From NCBI GenBank assembly GCA_022839745.1, contig JALHJB010000005.1:62001-126000 (forward strand): a stretch of 64,000 nucleotides of DNA, given 5' to 3'. The notes under the pieces were generated by a model. It made no database searches. It was not told where the DNA came from and saw nothing but the letters and a program-made list of their open reading frames with translations. Positions 16,311 through 25,265 of the stretch are shown piece by piece; the stretch's first letter is position 1, and the number at the start of each line of letters is the position of its first letter. The position numbers were made by a program, and so were the translations under genes. The stretch is from Actinomycetes bacterium (GTDB taxonomy: Bacteria > Actinomycetota > Coriobacteriia > Anaerosomatales > Anaerosomataceae).

Positions 16311-17024
16311 ATGAACCCGAAGACAGTGCTCGCGTTCGCCCTTGCCCTCGGCGTGCTCGCGCTCAGCGGCTGCACGACAAAGGTCGTGTCGGCCGACAGC
16401 ACCGCATTGCCCACCGTCACGGCAAGCGGCCTGGGCACGACGACCGCCTCCCCCGACACGGCGGAGATGACCTTTGGCGCCACTGCCTATTCGGATGACT
16501 CCCGAAAGGCCCTGGAACAAGCCTCAAAGCTGAGCGCCGCCATCAACGCCGCAGTGAAGGACGCTGGCGTGGCCGAGGAAGACATCCAGACCGCCAACGT
16601 GAGCGTGTATCCCGAGTACTCATACGAGGGAGACAAGCCGAGGGTGACCGGCTACCGAGCCACCGTCTCCGTGCGCGCGAAGATCCGCGACATGGCGAGC
16701 ATCGGCGATGTGATCGGCGCGGCAAGCGCGGCCGGCGCCAACGAGATCAACGGCCCCGCGTTCACGCTCACCGACGATGAGGAGAAGCGCGGGGAAGCCA
16801 TCGAGCTGGCGGTCGCCGACGCGCGTGTCCGCGCTGAGTCGATGGCCAAGGCGGCGGGCAAGAAGGTCGGCGACGTGCTCAGCATCAGCGAGGCCGGTGT
16901 GAACGTGCCCGTGCTGTACGACAGCGCACGGAAGTTCGCCGCGGGAGAGGCACTCACCGTGCCGATCGAGACCGGCGAGCTGGAAGTCACCGCCAACGTC
17001 ACCGTGGTGTTCGAACTCGAGTAA
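16311..17024 (+). CDS. SIMPL-domain (DUF541) lipoprotein
   Basis: A 237-residue secreted lipoprotein whose signal peptide ends LALSGC. The mature region has the SIMPL/DUF541 pattern: PTVTASGLGTTTASPDTAEM, KAAGVAEEDIQT-like AVKDAGVAEEDIQTANVSVYP, GYRATVSVRAKIRD and VADARVRAESMAKAAGKKVG. Family members (including E. coli YggE) are linked to oxidative-stress protection, with unknown mechanism. GAGGAGG precedes the ATG. A rho-independent terminator follows. Confidence 0.88.
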   Translation: MNPKTVLAFALALGVLALSGCTTKVVSADSTALPTVTASGLGTTTASPDTAEMTFGATAYSDDSRKALEQASKLSAAINAAVKDAGVAEEDIQTANVSVYPEYSYEGDKPRVTGYRATVSVRAKIRDMASIGDVIGAASAAGANEINGPAFTLTDDEEKRGEAIELAVADARVRAESMAKAAGKKVGDVLSISEAGVNVPVLYDSARKFAAGEALTVPIETGELEVTANVTVVFELE

Positions 17025-17075
17025 GATGCACGTGGGAGCACGCCCATAGCATCACACATCACACCAGCGCCACAT

Positions 17076-17101
17076 GGGCGGCCCCACGGGGTCGCCCTTT
17101 T
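17076..17101 (+). terminator. Rho-independent terminator after the SIMPL gene
   Basis: Stem GGGCG-G-CCCC / GGGG-T-CGCCC with loop AC, followed directly by TTTT. Confidence 0.75.
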
Positions 17102-17134
17102 GTCGTGCACGGCGACGTGCGATGGAGAGTGACG

Positions 17135-18838
17135 ATGGATCAGTACGAGAGCCGGCGGAGAGGCTCTAAGAAGACCTTCCATGGCAAGTACCGCACCATC
17201 GAACCGGCGCGCTCCGTGGCGAACCGGGGCGCCCGCGGCGTCGCTCGACCAAGGCGAGGCCGCGAGCAGTACGTATCACGCCGCCTCCATGCGCTACGCG
17301 GCGGCCGCGGCAGGCGACGCCCACCCTCGGCGGACCGCAAACGCGTCATCGCGATCCTCGTGCTGGCGGTGGTCGCCGCAATCGCGCTGGGCGCCTTCAT
17401 CCTTACCCGCCCCGCGCGTCTCGAGGTGACCGCAACCCCGCCTGACGCGATGATCCTCTTCAACGGCTCGGTGGCCGCCACCGGAACGCTCGAGATCGAA
17501 GACCTGGAACCGGGCTCGTTTCCAATCGTGATCGAGCGTCAGGGCTACGAGTCTGTGACGGCCGATGTGGAGCTCAAGCGCGGTCGGCGCACCCGGCTCG
17601 ACTATGCCCTCAAGGCGCTGCCCCAGGACATCTCGATCATCACGCACCCCGCAGGCGCGGCGATACGCCTCACAAGCGGTGACGAAGTCGGGTACGACGG
17701 TCCCTCCCCCGCGATGACGCAGGTGCCGAGCGGGCAGTACACGCTCACGATCGAGATGGACGGCTACAACACCTTCACCGCCGAGCTCAGCATCGATTCG
17801 TCGGCGACCCTCGAGTACTACCTGGATCCCGAGGGTCAGGTGCTCCACGGGCTCGGCCTGATCACCACGCTCGGCGCACCCAAGGGCGTCTCTGTCACAC
17901 ACGACGGTGGAGAGGCGTGGACCAGCATCCTGAACGGACCGCCGTCCATCCAGATCTTCGACCCTCGCACGGGCAAGCTCCTGGGCGGCGTGGACATCGG
18001 CGAGCACGGCGCGGTCGAGGTGATCTTCAACAAGGCCGGAACACTGGCGTATACCTCGCAGATGGAGACGGCCAAGTGCTTTGAGATCGACGTGAAGACG
18101 CGGCAGGTGCTCCGGGAGTTCGATACCGGCAGCGCGTGGACGAAGTGGGTGGAGCTCTCGCCCGACGAGAAGACCCTCTACGCGTCGAACTGGTCGGGAG
18201 ACGACGTCTCGATCATCGACCTCGCCACCGGCGACCTGGTGAAGCGCATCGGCGTGTCCAACACGCCTCGAGGCATGTACGCCACAGACGACGGCAGCTC
18301 GCTGTACGTGGGCGGATTCGATTCGGGCGACCTCGAACGCATCGATCTGGCCACTGGAGAAGTCACCACGCTCTTCAGGGACGGCGGAGCGCTTCGACAC
18401 ATCGTTGCCGATGAGCGCACGGGACGGCTGTTCATCTCCGACATGGCGAAAGACCTCGTGTGGGTGCACGACATGAAGACCGGCACCACGAGCAAGTTCG
18501 TGGATGTGGACGCCAAACCCAACACGATCGACCTCACACCCGACGGGCGGATGCTGTTCGTGAGCTGCCGGGGCGAGAACAACGCGAAGAGCTACTATCT
18601 TCCCGGCCCCGAGTGGGGGTCGATCCTCGTGTTCGACACCGCCACCGGCGAACCGCTCGACGCGCTGATCGCCGGGAACCAGCCCACAGCACTCGACGTG
18701 AGTGACGACGGCAGACTGCTCATCTTCAGCGACTTCCTCGACAACCGGCTGCGCGTGTATGAGATACCGCCCTACGAGACGTTCGCCCGGGCCGGTGGCG
18801 GCAGATACGACGCCCACTTCGCCGAGATCGACAAGTAA
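17135..18838 (+). CDS. Membrane-anchored PEGA-domain and YVTN-type beta-propeller protein
   Basis: A 567-residue protein. The N-terminal ~65 residues are Arg/Lys-rich and cytoplasmic, followed by one membrane helix (IAILVLAVVAAIALGAFIL). Two PEGA domains follow (LEVTATPPDAMILFNGS and DISIITHPAGAAIRLTSG regions, each ending in a Leu-Asp-Tyr-type strand). The C-terminal ~330 residues form repeated blades with YVTN-like strands (KTLYASNWSGDDVSIIDLAT, GSSLYVGGFDSGDLERIDLA). It is probably an extracytoplasmic surface or cell-wall binding protein. GGAGAGTGACG precedes the ATG at MDQYESRRRG. The gene is monocistronic; its ligand is unknown. Confidence 0.8.
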   Translation: MDQYESRRRGSKKTFHGKYRTIEPARSVANRGARGVARPRRGREQYVSRRLHALRGGRGRRRPPSADRKRVIAILVLAVVAAIALGAFILTRPARLEVTATPPDAMILFNGSVAATGTLEIEDLEPGSFPIVIERQGYESVTADVELKRGRRTRLDYALKALPQDISIITHPAGAAIRLTSGDEVGYDGPSPAMTQVPSGQYTLTIEMDGYNTFTAELSIDSSATLEYYLDPEGQVLHGLGLITTLGAPKGVSVTHDGGEAWTSILNGPPSIQIFDPRTGKLLGGVDIGEHGAVEVIFNKAGTLAYTSQMETAKCFEIDVKTRQVLREFDTGSAWTKWVELSPDEKTLYASNWSGDDVSIIDLATGDLVKRIGVSNTPRGMYATDDGSSLYVGGFDSGDLERIDLATGEVTTLFRDGGALRHIVADERTGRLFISDMAKDLVWVHDMKTGTTSKFVDVDAKPNTIDLTPDGRMLFVSCRGENNAKSYYLPGPEWGSILVFDTATGEPLDALIAGNQPTALDVSDDGRLLIFSDFLDNRLRVYEIPPYETFARAGGGRYDAHFAEIDK

Positions 18839-18943
18839 CCGAGGCGCGTTGTGACATGTGACGCCGCTCACACTTCGTATCGCACCGCTCGGCTCAAAGG
18901 TTCAGTTCGTTAGCAGGTAACGGTATTCCGCGCACGAACCTAC

Positions 18944-18952
18944 TGGTATCAT
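18944..18952 (+). promoter_or_regulatory. Extended -10 promoter element upstream of the Rrf2 gene
   Basis: TGGTATCAT matches an extended -10 (TGn-TATCAT). It is followed by an 8-bp hairpin (CCGGCGCG / CGCGCCGG, 18965-18986) in the leader just before the start codon. Confidence 0.45.
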
Positions 18953-19008
18953 TCACCGATGATTCCGGCGCGGGGGGACGCGCCGGGCCGGAAACCACGG
19001 GGGAATCG

Positions 19009-19578
19009 ATGTCCATCACACGCCGGACAGACTACGCCGTCCGCATCATGTATGAACTCGCACAACTCCCGCACGGGGCTTCACTGTCGCTTCGGGACGT
19101 CTGCTCTCTCGCCGACATACCCGAGAGCTTCGGGGCGACGATCGCCACATTCCTGGCCGAGGCGGCCCTGGTCAGTGCGAGCGGATACAACAACAAGCTG
19201 CTGTCGCTCGCGCGGCCTGCCGAGCAGATCAACATGGCTGAGATCATCTACGCCTGCGAACCGGAGTTCTCGCTCTCGGAGTGCGCACGGAACCCCGATG
19301 TCTGTGACCGATCGATACGATGCGGCGTCCAGACGATGTGGGAGGAGCTGGACGCCATCGTGGTCGACCACTTGACGTCGGTCACGCTCGCCAGAGTGGC
19401 GCGAGGAACGCGATCGAACGGCTTGACGATGCCGTACCGCGAGCAGGGTCCCGCCTCAGATCGCCGTCCCGTGGACCGACGAGAAGGTCAGGCGCTGACC
19501 GACAGGATCGTGCTGCCGTCTGCGGCAACCTCCACCAGCACCGGATCGAGCCCGTCGGCGATGAACGCGAAGCGGTAG
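19009..19578 (+). CDS. Rrf2 family iron-sulfur transcriptional regulator
   Basis: The N-terminal winged helix starts MSITRRTDYAVRIMYELAQL, typical of Rrf2/IscR/NsrR. The three [2Fe-2S] Cys ligands appear as C-x6-C-x5-C in ECARNPDVCDRSIRCGV. The conserved part ends near residue 135 (SVTLARVARG); the remaining ~50 residues are low-complexity and overlap the convergent lipoprotein gene by 91 bases, so the tail may be non-native. Its targets may include Fe-S assembly or nitrosative stress genes; none is adjacent, and the suf genes are 19 kb away. Confidence 0.85.
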   Translation: MSITRRTDYAVRIMYELAQLPHGASLSLRDVCSLADIPESFGATIATFLAEAALVSASGYNNKLLSLARPAEQINMAEIIYACEPEFSLSECARNPDVCDRSIRCGVQTMWEELDAIVVDHLTSVTLARVARGTRSNGLTMPYREQGPASDRRPVDRREGQALTDRIVLPSAATSTSTGSSPSAMNAKR

Positions 19579-20099
19579 CCGCCTGCGCCGAGCGTGAAGC
19601 CTCCGTCAGGGAACGCGTCCCGCATCATCTCGTCAACAGCGGCGACCGCGCTGACCTCGCCCTCGCTGCGCGGCTCGACACGCTCGCCCTCCATATCATC
19701 CACGGGCTGCCAGATGATCGACCCGCTGTCGAACGCCCGGCCGTAGCCGTAGATGTTGTGAGCGATGCCATCGGCCCGCACTTCGAACAGCGCGCCCTGC
19801 CCGTCGAGCTCCACACGCACGAGGTATGCGATGAGACGTCGATCCGCCTTGAGCGCCTCGCGGTCCTCGGCGGTGAACTTCGCGGCAGGCAAGGCGTCTA
19901 TCGCTGCGATGGCGGCCTCTGCTGCGGCGCGCTCACCAGCACCGTCCTCCGGCATGGCGTCGAAACCCTCGAGCGACACCGGGGTCGCAGGGGCAGCGAC
20001 AGGTGTCTCATCAGGCAGTGGTTCGGCTTCGGATCCGCACCCGGTCGGCAGCGCAAGGAGGAAGGCGATGACCGCAACCGCCGCTACGATGCGCTTCAT
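19488..20099 (-). CDS. Uncharacterised lipoprotein (203 aa)
   Basis: The start MKRIVAAVAVIAFLLALPTGC gives a clean signal peptide and lipobox. The ATG overlaps the serS stop codon (ATGA), so it is translated after serS. The mature protein is acidic, with a Pro/Ala linker and a C-terminal compact region (FDSGSIIWQPVDDMEGERV, GGYRFAFIADGLDPVLVEV). No family was recognised. The much longer upstream reading frame is a shadow of serS. Confidence 0.75.
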   Translation of the reverse strand: MKRIVAAVAVIAFLLALPTGCGSEAEPLPDETPVAAPATPVSLEGFDAMPEDGAGERAAAEAAIAAIDALPAAKFTAEDREALKADRRLIAYLVRVELDGQGALFEVRADGIAHNIYGYGRAFDSGSIIWQPVDDMEGERVEPRSEGEVSAVAAVDEMMRDAFPDGGFTLGAGGYRFAFIADGLDPVLVEVAADGSTILSVSA

Positions 20100-21382
20100 C
20101 GGACGTCCTTCCGGATGATCTCCTGGCCACCCATGTACGGCCGGAGCACCTCCGGGACCACCACGGAACCGTCCGCCTGCTGGTAGTTCTCCAGCACGGC
20201 AACGAGCGTGCGGCCCACGGCGAGTCCGCTGCCGTTCAGGGTGTGCACAAACCGCGAGCCCTTGAACTCGCCGGGGGAGCGATACTTGATGCTCGCCCGG
20301 CGCGCCTGGAAGTCCCAGCAGTTCGAACAGCTCGAGATCTCCTTGTAGCCATCGTACGACGGCAGCCATACCTCGATGTCGTAGGTCTTGGCCGCGCCGA
20401 AGCCCATGTCGCCGGTGCAGAGCACGATCGTGCGATAGGCAAGGCCCAGTCGCTGCAGGATGTGCTCGGCGTCGGCCACCATGCCCTCGAGCGCGTCCAT
20501 GCTCTCCTCGGGCCGGGCGAACTTCACGAGCTCGACCTTGTCGAACTGGTGGACCCTGATCATCCCGCGCGTGTCGCGGCCGGCGGCGCCGGCCTCCTCG
20601 CGGAAGCACGGGGTGTACGCAACGTACCGGAGCGGCAGGTCGTCCGCCTCAAGAACCTCGTCACGATGCAGGTTCGTGAGCTGCACCTCGGCGGTGGGGA
20701 TCAGGTAGAGGCCCTCATCGGTGTGGAACAGATCGTCGGCGAACTTGGGCAGCTGCCCTGTGCCGAGCAGTGTCTCGCTGTTTGCCATGGCGGGCACCGA
20801 CCACTCGCGGTAGCCGCGGGCTCCATGGGTGTCGAGCATGAAGTTGATGAGCGCCCGGTTCAGGCGGGCCCCGTCGCGGCCGAGCACCACGAAGCGGCTC
20901 TTGGCGAGCTTCACGCCACGCTCGAAATCGATCACGCCAAGCTCCGGACCCAGGTCCCAGTGCGCTACCGGTTCGAACCCGAACGCCGGCGGCATGCCCC
21001 AGCGGCGCACCTCGACGTTGTCGTTCTCGTCGGCTCCCGCGGGTACGCTCTCGTGAGGGATGTTGGGGATCGTCAACAGCATCTCACGGACCTCGGCGTC
21101 CACCGCGGTGCGCCGCTCATCGAGCGCGGCTATCTCGTCGTTGATGACGCGGACCTGCTCCTTGGCAGCCTCGGCTTCGTCGCGCTGACCCGCCTTCATG
21201 AGCTCCCCGATGCGCTTGGAGGCCTCGTTGCGCCGCGCCTGCCGGCTCTCTACCTCGCCGATAAGGCGCCGACGCTCGTCATCCAGCGCCACGAAGCGGT
21301 CGAAGTCCCAGCCGACAGCGCGGGCGCCCATGGCTGCACGGATTGTGTCCAGGTTGTCGCGAAGATAGCGGCCGTCGAGCAT
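20096..21382 (-). CDS. serS: Seryl-tRNA synthetase
   Basis: This class II synthetase charges tRNA-Ser. The N-terminal coiled-coil arm (about residues 30-105, ERRRLIGEVESRQARRNEASKR) recognises the long variable arm. Class II motif 2 is visible in TPCFREEAGAAGRDTRGMIRVHQF, and motif 3 in GSGLAVGRTLVAVLENYQ. The length of 428 residues is normal. The ATG at MLDGRYLRDN has GGAGG upstream; a TATACT -10 element is near 21467-21472. Three tRNA-Ser genes lie within 18 kb. Confidence 0.97.
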   Translation of the reverse strand: MLDGRYLRDNLDTIRAAMGARAVGWDFDRFVALDDERRRLIGEVESRQARRNEASKRIGELMKAGQRDEAEAAKEQVRVINDEIAALDERRTAVDAEVREMLLTIPNIPHESVPAGADENDNVEVRRWGMPPAFGFEPVAHWDLGPELGVIDFERGVKLAKSRFVVLGRDGARLNRALINFMLDTHGARGYREWSVPAMANSETLLGTGQLPKFADDLFHTDEGLYLIPTAEVQLTNLHRDEVLEADDLPLRYVAYTPCFREEAGAAGRDTRGMIRVHQFDKVELVKFARPEESMDALEGMVADAEHILQRLGLAYRTIVLCTGDMGFGAAKTYDIEVWLPSYDGYKEISSCSNCWDFQARRASIKYRSPGEFKGSRFVHTLNGSGLAVGRTLVAVLENYQQADGSVVVPEVLRPYMGGQEIIRKDVR

Positions 21383-21541
21383 CGGAACCTCCGGTTGTTG
21401 AGGGCGCGTCACCCCGGCTGATGAACCACGCGTCGTACGGCGGTCTCGGTATGAGCACCAGCTACAAGTATAGCCGAGCGGACACAGGACCCGATGCCGC
21501 TCCGTGGCCTCGCCATGGCGCCGGGGTGCCGCGGCCGCGGA

Positions 21542-22432
21542 TCACCTGGTGCGGTCTGCCTCCCAGCAGTCGCGGGTCCGAACGACCGTGAAGCCCATCT
21601 TGAGGTAGATATCGAGCAGCGGCTCATCGACCGGCAGCGTGGCAAGCCGCACGGCCCGTGCGCCCGAGTAGGCGGCCGCGCGCAGCGCGGACCCCAAGAG
21701 CATCCGCCCGAGCCCGTGCCCCTGCTCGGCGGGCACGACACCAAGCGTCTCGATCTCGGCCACGTCGCTCTTGCCCGGACCTGACACCGTGAGGACAACA
21801 CCCGCTGGCACACCGGTACGGCGCGCGATAAGGGTCCCCGCTTCGATCACATTGGGACGCGGCAGCGTCACCCGCGCCTGCTCCAGGCTCATGTAGTGGC
21901 GGCACGGAAAATCCATGAACGCCGAGTTCACCACCTCGGCCCACATCCCCGCCATGAGCGGTGTGGCCGGGCTGACCGAGATCCCCGCGGGCGGATCGAT
22001 GATGTCCACGGTGCCCGGGTGATCATGCTCGAGCACGTGTGAGCGACGGGTCGTCGTGAAGCCCGCGGTCAGGGCCGCCTGCACCACATGACCATCGGTA
22101 GCGGGCAGGAAGACGAACACCCGCTTGGTGGCACCGGACAGCTGCGAGAGCACCCGCTCGATCAGCAGCGGGTATGCCACGTAGTCGGTAGCGTACAGGA
22201 TGCGGAACCGGGCGCTCGACTTCTCTACGTAGCCCTCCCACATGATGGAGGCGGCGCCAACGATCCGCCCGGCGGTGTCGTAGGCCAGCGCTGCCGGCTC
22301 GTGGCGCGGATCGAAGGTGAGCAGATCATCTATGCGAGTGAATGACTCGTCGTGCTCGGGCCCATGCTCGGCCGCGTACCGCACAAAGGCATCCCGCGTC
22401 TCAGGTGTCACGTCAGTGATCGTCACCCGCAT
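21542..22432 (-). CDS. GNAT N-acetyltransferase, tandem paralogue 1 (296 aa)
   Basis: The C-terminal half is a typical GNAT domain with the acetyl-CoA loop VVPAEQGHGLGRMLLGSALR and a final KMGFTVVRTRDCW. The N-terminal ~140 residues resemble a second, degenerate GNAT fold (AALAYDTAGRIVGAASIMWEGY). It is alignable over its length with the gene at 23557-24447 and has exactly the same length, so the pair arose by duplication. The start lies two bases after the stop of the membrane-protein gene upstream, so they are co-transcribed. The substrate is unknown. Confidence 0.82.
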   Translation of the reverse strand: MRVTITDVTPETRDAFVRYAAEHGPEHDESFTRIDDLLTFDPRHEPAALAYDTAGRIVGAASIMWEGYVEKSSARFRILYATDYVAYPLLIERVLSQLSGATKRVFVFLPATDGHVVQAALTAGFTTTRRSHVLEHDHPGTVDIIDPPAGISVSPATPLMAGMWAEVVNSAFMDFPCRHYMSLEQARVTLPRPNVIEAGTLIARRTGVPAGVVLTVSGPGKSDVAEIETLGVVPAEQGHGLGRMLLGSALRAAAYSGARAVRLATLPVDEPLLDIYLKMGFTVVRTRDCWEADRTR

Positions 22433-22434
22433 GC

Positions 22435-23451
22435 TCAGTCGTCGACCTCCATCCGGGCTCCCGGAGCGAACAGACGCCCGAGCGCGAGCGCCAGGAGAAC
22501 CACCTCGGCGACCAGCGTCACCGCCAGCAGCCCGGTATCGAGCTCCCATCCGTACGCGCGCTCGCCGGGCAACAGACCGGGCAGCGCGGCGCTCATCTCG
22601 CGGACCGTGAAGTACACCACCGCCAGCATCGGCACAAGCGAGAATCCTGCCAGAACGCGGCTCAGGCCGCCCGCTGGTAGAAGCCACGCGCCGATGAGCA
22701 GCACCGGCACGAACACCAGCACCCGCATCCCATCCTCGTACTGCAGCCAGGGCCATGCGGTCACCAGCACCGCTGCGACCACCGGCACGAGCACGATCCG
22801 CAGGTATTCGCGAAGCGGGCGTCGCGAGGGAGGAGCGACCCAGGCCCCCTCTGCACGTGCCGCCGCACCGCGCTCGAGGCCCGCCGCAACGATCGCCCTG
22901 ACGCGTTCGTACTCAGCGGCGGTGCAGTGCAGCCGAAGGACGGTCCGCCAGGTGTTCCTGAGCGAGATCACACGCTGCCCGGGGAAGTAGCGGGCCGCGT
23001 GTATCTCGGCCCAGCCCCACCCACCCTGCTCGCGTGACGCCGAGAGCAGTCCCGCCCCGGCCGTGGACGCGCTCCCGGCCAACACGCCGAGGACGACCGC
23101 GGCCCGGTTCCACTTCCGCTCGCGCGAGCCAGAGGCGTACGTCACGCCTTCCGGACCCACGGCGAACGTCATGGTGACGTGATTGCCGAGCAGCAGGGCG
23201 GCGATCGCGAGCAGCATGAACATGACGCCACCCACGATCACGAACACCTGCGGCGGCAGGAGCACCAGCTCGCCCTCGGCAAGCCACCCCACGAACGCCA
23301 CCGCCACGTACATCAGCAGTGCCGAAAGCACGATCACGCGGGCGAAGTCCCACAGCATGAACCTGCTGGTAAGCAGCGGGACGCGGTACGTCCACTCGAT
23401 GACTCCGGCGTCGGGTGCTACCGGTTCCGTCGCACGCAGATCCTCACCCAC
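22435..23451 (-). CDS. Multi-pass membrane protein between the twin GNAT genes
   Basis: About 338 residues. A cytosolic N-terminus is followed by two membrane helices (near residues 37-90). A soluble PH-like or DUF-like middle part has VGPEGVTYASGSRERKWN and GQRVISLRNTWRTVLRLHC, reminiscent of bacterial PH/YcxB-type domains. Four or so more helices end the protein. The GTG start is supported by GAGGAGG upstream. No function was recognised. The gene overlaps in time and space with the GNAT downstream (2-bp gap). Confidence 0.7.
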   Translation of the reverse strand: MGEDLRATEPVAPDAGVIEWTYRVPLLTSRFMLWDFARVIVLSALLMYVAVAFVGWLAEGELVLLPPQVFVIVGGVMFMLLAIAALLLGNHVTMTFAVGPEGVTYASGSRERKWNRAAVVLGVLAGSASTAGAGLLSASREQGGWGWAEIHAARYFPGQRVISLRNTWRTVLRLHCTAAEYERVRAIVAAGLERGAAARAEGAWVAPPSRRPLREYLRIVLVPVVAAVLVTAWPWLQYEDGMRVLVFVPVLLIGAWLLPAGGLSRVLAGFSLVPMLAVVYFTVREMSAALPGLLPGERAYGWELDTGLLAVTLVAEVVLLALALGRLFAPGARMEVDD

Positions 23452-23556
23452 TGTGTTCCTCCTCGCCCTGGTTGTCCGTCGCAAAGCATATCGCGACACG
23501 GCGATGCCCGTGCTAGCGATGCTCGCCCAGATGCGCGCGCTTCCCGGCATACCCGG

Positions 23557-24447
23557 CTAGGCGAGCCTCCGCTCCCAGCACACGCGGATGTCCTCTGCCT
23601 GGAACCCGGTGTCGAGGTACAGGGCCACCGCCCGCCGGTTGAATGTGCTGACCGAGATCGTCACCCAGCGACACCCCTCGCGTCCGGTCGCGGCCACCGC
23701 TTCGTGCAGCAGGCAGCGGCCGATGCCCATGCCTTGTTGCGTGGGCGTCACGGCCAGCGTCTCGATCTCAGCCGCGCACGGGTCGGCCGCATCGATGGTG
23801 GTGAGCACCACTCCGGCCGGGACTCCGCCCCGGTAGGCGATGAGCGTTGCCCCCCTCAGGACGCGCGGTGACGACAGGAGCTCGCCGGCGCGCTCATACG
23901 TGAGATCGTAGCGTCCCGGCTCGCCGTGGAACGCCGCGTTCACCACGTGCAACCAGTCGCTGGCGTTCGCGGCGGTGGCGAGCTGTATATGGGTCTCCGA
24001 GGGATACTCGAGGTGCGGCACCCCCCTTGGGTCGGTGTGTCGCAGCACGTACGCCCGCCGGGATATGCCAAAGCCGATGGCCCCAAGCGCATCCTCAACC
24101 TCACCCGCACGCTCGGGCAGGAAGAGGAAGACGCGTGAGACGGCGTCGGGCAGCCGGGCGAGCACGCGGTCGATGAGCGCGTGGTAGTACTCCGGATACA
24201 GCGAGTGAGTGATGCGGAACCGCGCGCTCCCTTCGCGAGCGTACCCGTCCAGCATCAGCGATGCGGCACCCACTACGGCATTCCCCGCATCGACCGCGAT
24301 CGCAGCGGGCTCAAGCTCCGGATCGAAGCGGGCGAGCTCTTCGGGCGTTATGTACGAGTCATCGTGCACGCCGCCGTATGCGGCGGCATACGACACAAAC
24401 ACCTCGCTGAGCGACTCGTCCACATCGAGAATACGGATGTCGGACAT
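23557..24447 (-). CDS. GNAT N-acetyltransferase, tandem paralogue 2 (296 aa)
   Basis: Same two-part architecture as the gene at 21542-22432. A degenerate N-terminal half (AAIAVDAGNAVVGAASLMLDGY) is followed by a GNAT domain with TPTQQGMGIGRCLLHEAV and a closing LYLDTGFQAEDIRVCWE. The ATG at MSDIRILDVD follows GGGGAGGG. It is the first gene of the cluster; 105 bases separate it from the membrane-protein gene. The substrate is unknown. Confidence 0.82.
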   Translation of the reverse strand: MSDIRILDVDESLSEVFVSYAAAYGGVHDDSYITPEELARFDPELEPAAIAVDAGNAVVGAASLMLDGYAREGSARFRITHSLYPEYYHALIDRVLARLPDAVSRVFLFLPERAGEVEDALGAIGFGISRRAYVLRHTDPRGVPHLEYPSETHIQLATAANASDWLHVVNAAFHGEPGRYDLTYERAGELLSSPRVLRGATLIAYRGGVPAGVVLTTIDAADPCAAEIETLAVTPTQQGMGIGRCLLHEAVAATGREGCRWVTISVSTFNRRAVALYLDTGFQAEDIRVCWERRLA

Positions 24448-24643
24448 GATGACCCTCCCCGCCATCGCCGGAGCATCCCCCACAGAGCGCCGCTCCCAGC
24501 GTACCGAGCCTCGGCAACAGCGTACCTGAACGGTATGCATCCATGCCAACGAGCACGTTCACCCGTTTACATAGTACATGCCACGGATTGCGGGGGCTTG
24601 TTCTCGCGCACGCTCCTGTACACTCCTCCCAGGAGGTGTTGCC

Positions 24644-25192
24644 ATGCGTACGTCCGCACTCGCTCGGATCGTCATCGTCGCCCTCACGCTCGCCCTCGGC
24701 CTCCTGGGTTGCGGCCAGAAGGACGGGCAGGACGTTCGGGCAACCTCGCCATCCCCTGCCGAGGACCCGTCCTCCCAGCCTCCCACCATGCCGCTCGCAC
24801 CGCCGGCGCACTCGGGAAGCTTGTCGTACCTCGATGGCGTCTGGGCGGTCACCGCGAACCTCACGGAGGCCGATGAGCCCGCTCTTGCCGACGCGGTCAT
24901 TCCGGCCTCAGGCGAGTGGGAGCTCGTGGTGATGGGAGACAGCATGACCGTACATCTTGGCGACCTGCGCTACGAGGGACTCCTCACGCCCGAAGGCGAA
25001 GGATGGAGCTACTTCGGATTCGTGACCGGGAGCAGCGAGACCGGCGAGATGCTGACGGGCACCTTGAAGTTCCGCGGCACGCTGACGGGTGACGACGCGT
25101 TCAGCGGCAGCGCGGTCCAGTCGGTCGACGCCGCCGCTGACAGGCCCGCCTACACCGCCCACTGGGAGCTTACGGGGGTGCGCCAGCCGTAA
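24644..25192 (+). CDS. Uncharacterised lipoprotein (182 aa)
   Basis: MRTSALARIVIVALTLALG leads to a lipobox GLLGC. A Ser/Pro-rich linker follows, then a compact domain with LDGVWAVTANLTEADEPALADAV and repeated G-T-L-x-F-R-G-T-L-T-G strands, suggesting a beta-barrel or lipocalin-like fold. AGGAGG precedes the ATG. It stands alone on the plus strand. No family was recognised. Confidence 0.75.
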   Translation: MRTSALARIVIVALTLALGLLGCGQKDGQDVRATSPSPAEDPSSQPPTMPLAPPAHSGSLSYLDGVWAVTANLTEADEPALADAVIPASGEWELVVMGDSMTVHLGDLRYEGLLTPEGEGWSYFGFVTGSSETGEMLTGTLKFRGTLTGDDAFSGSAVQSVDAAADRPAYTAHWELTGVRQP

Positions 25193-25265
25193 GCCGTGCC
25201 GTGTCCGGCACGTCGCGGTACGCCTGTGACCCCCTTCTGTCACGCCGCTCGGGTACAATCCGTGT

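Noticed and set aside
19488..20609. 373-residue version of the serS-linked lipoprotein
   Set aside because: The upstream 170 residues are a shadow of serS; the signal peptide at 20099 marks the real start.
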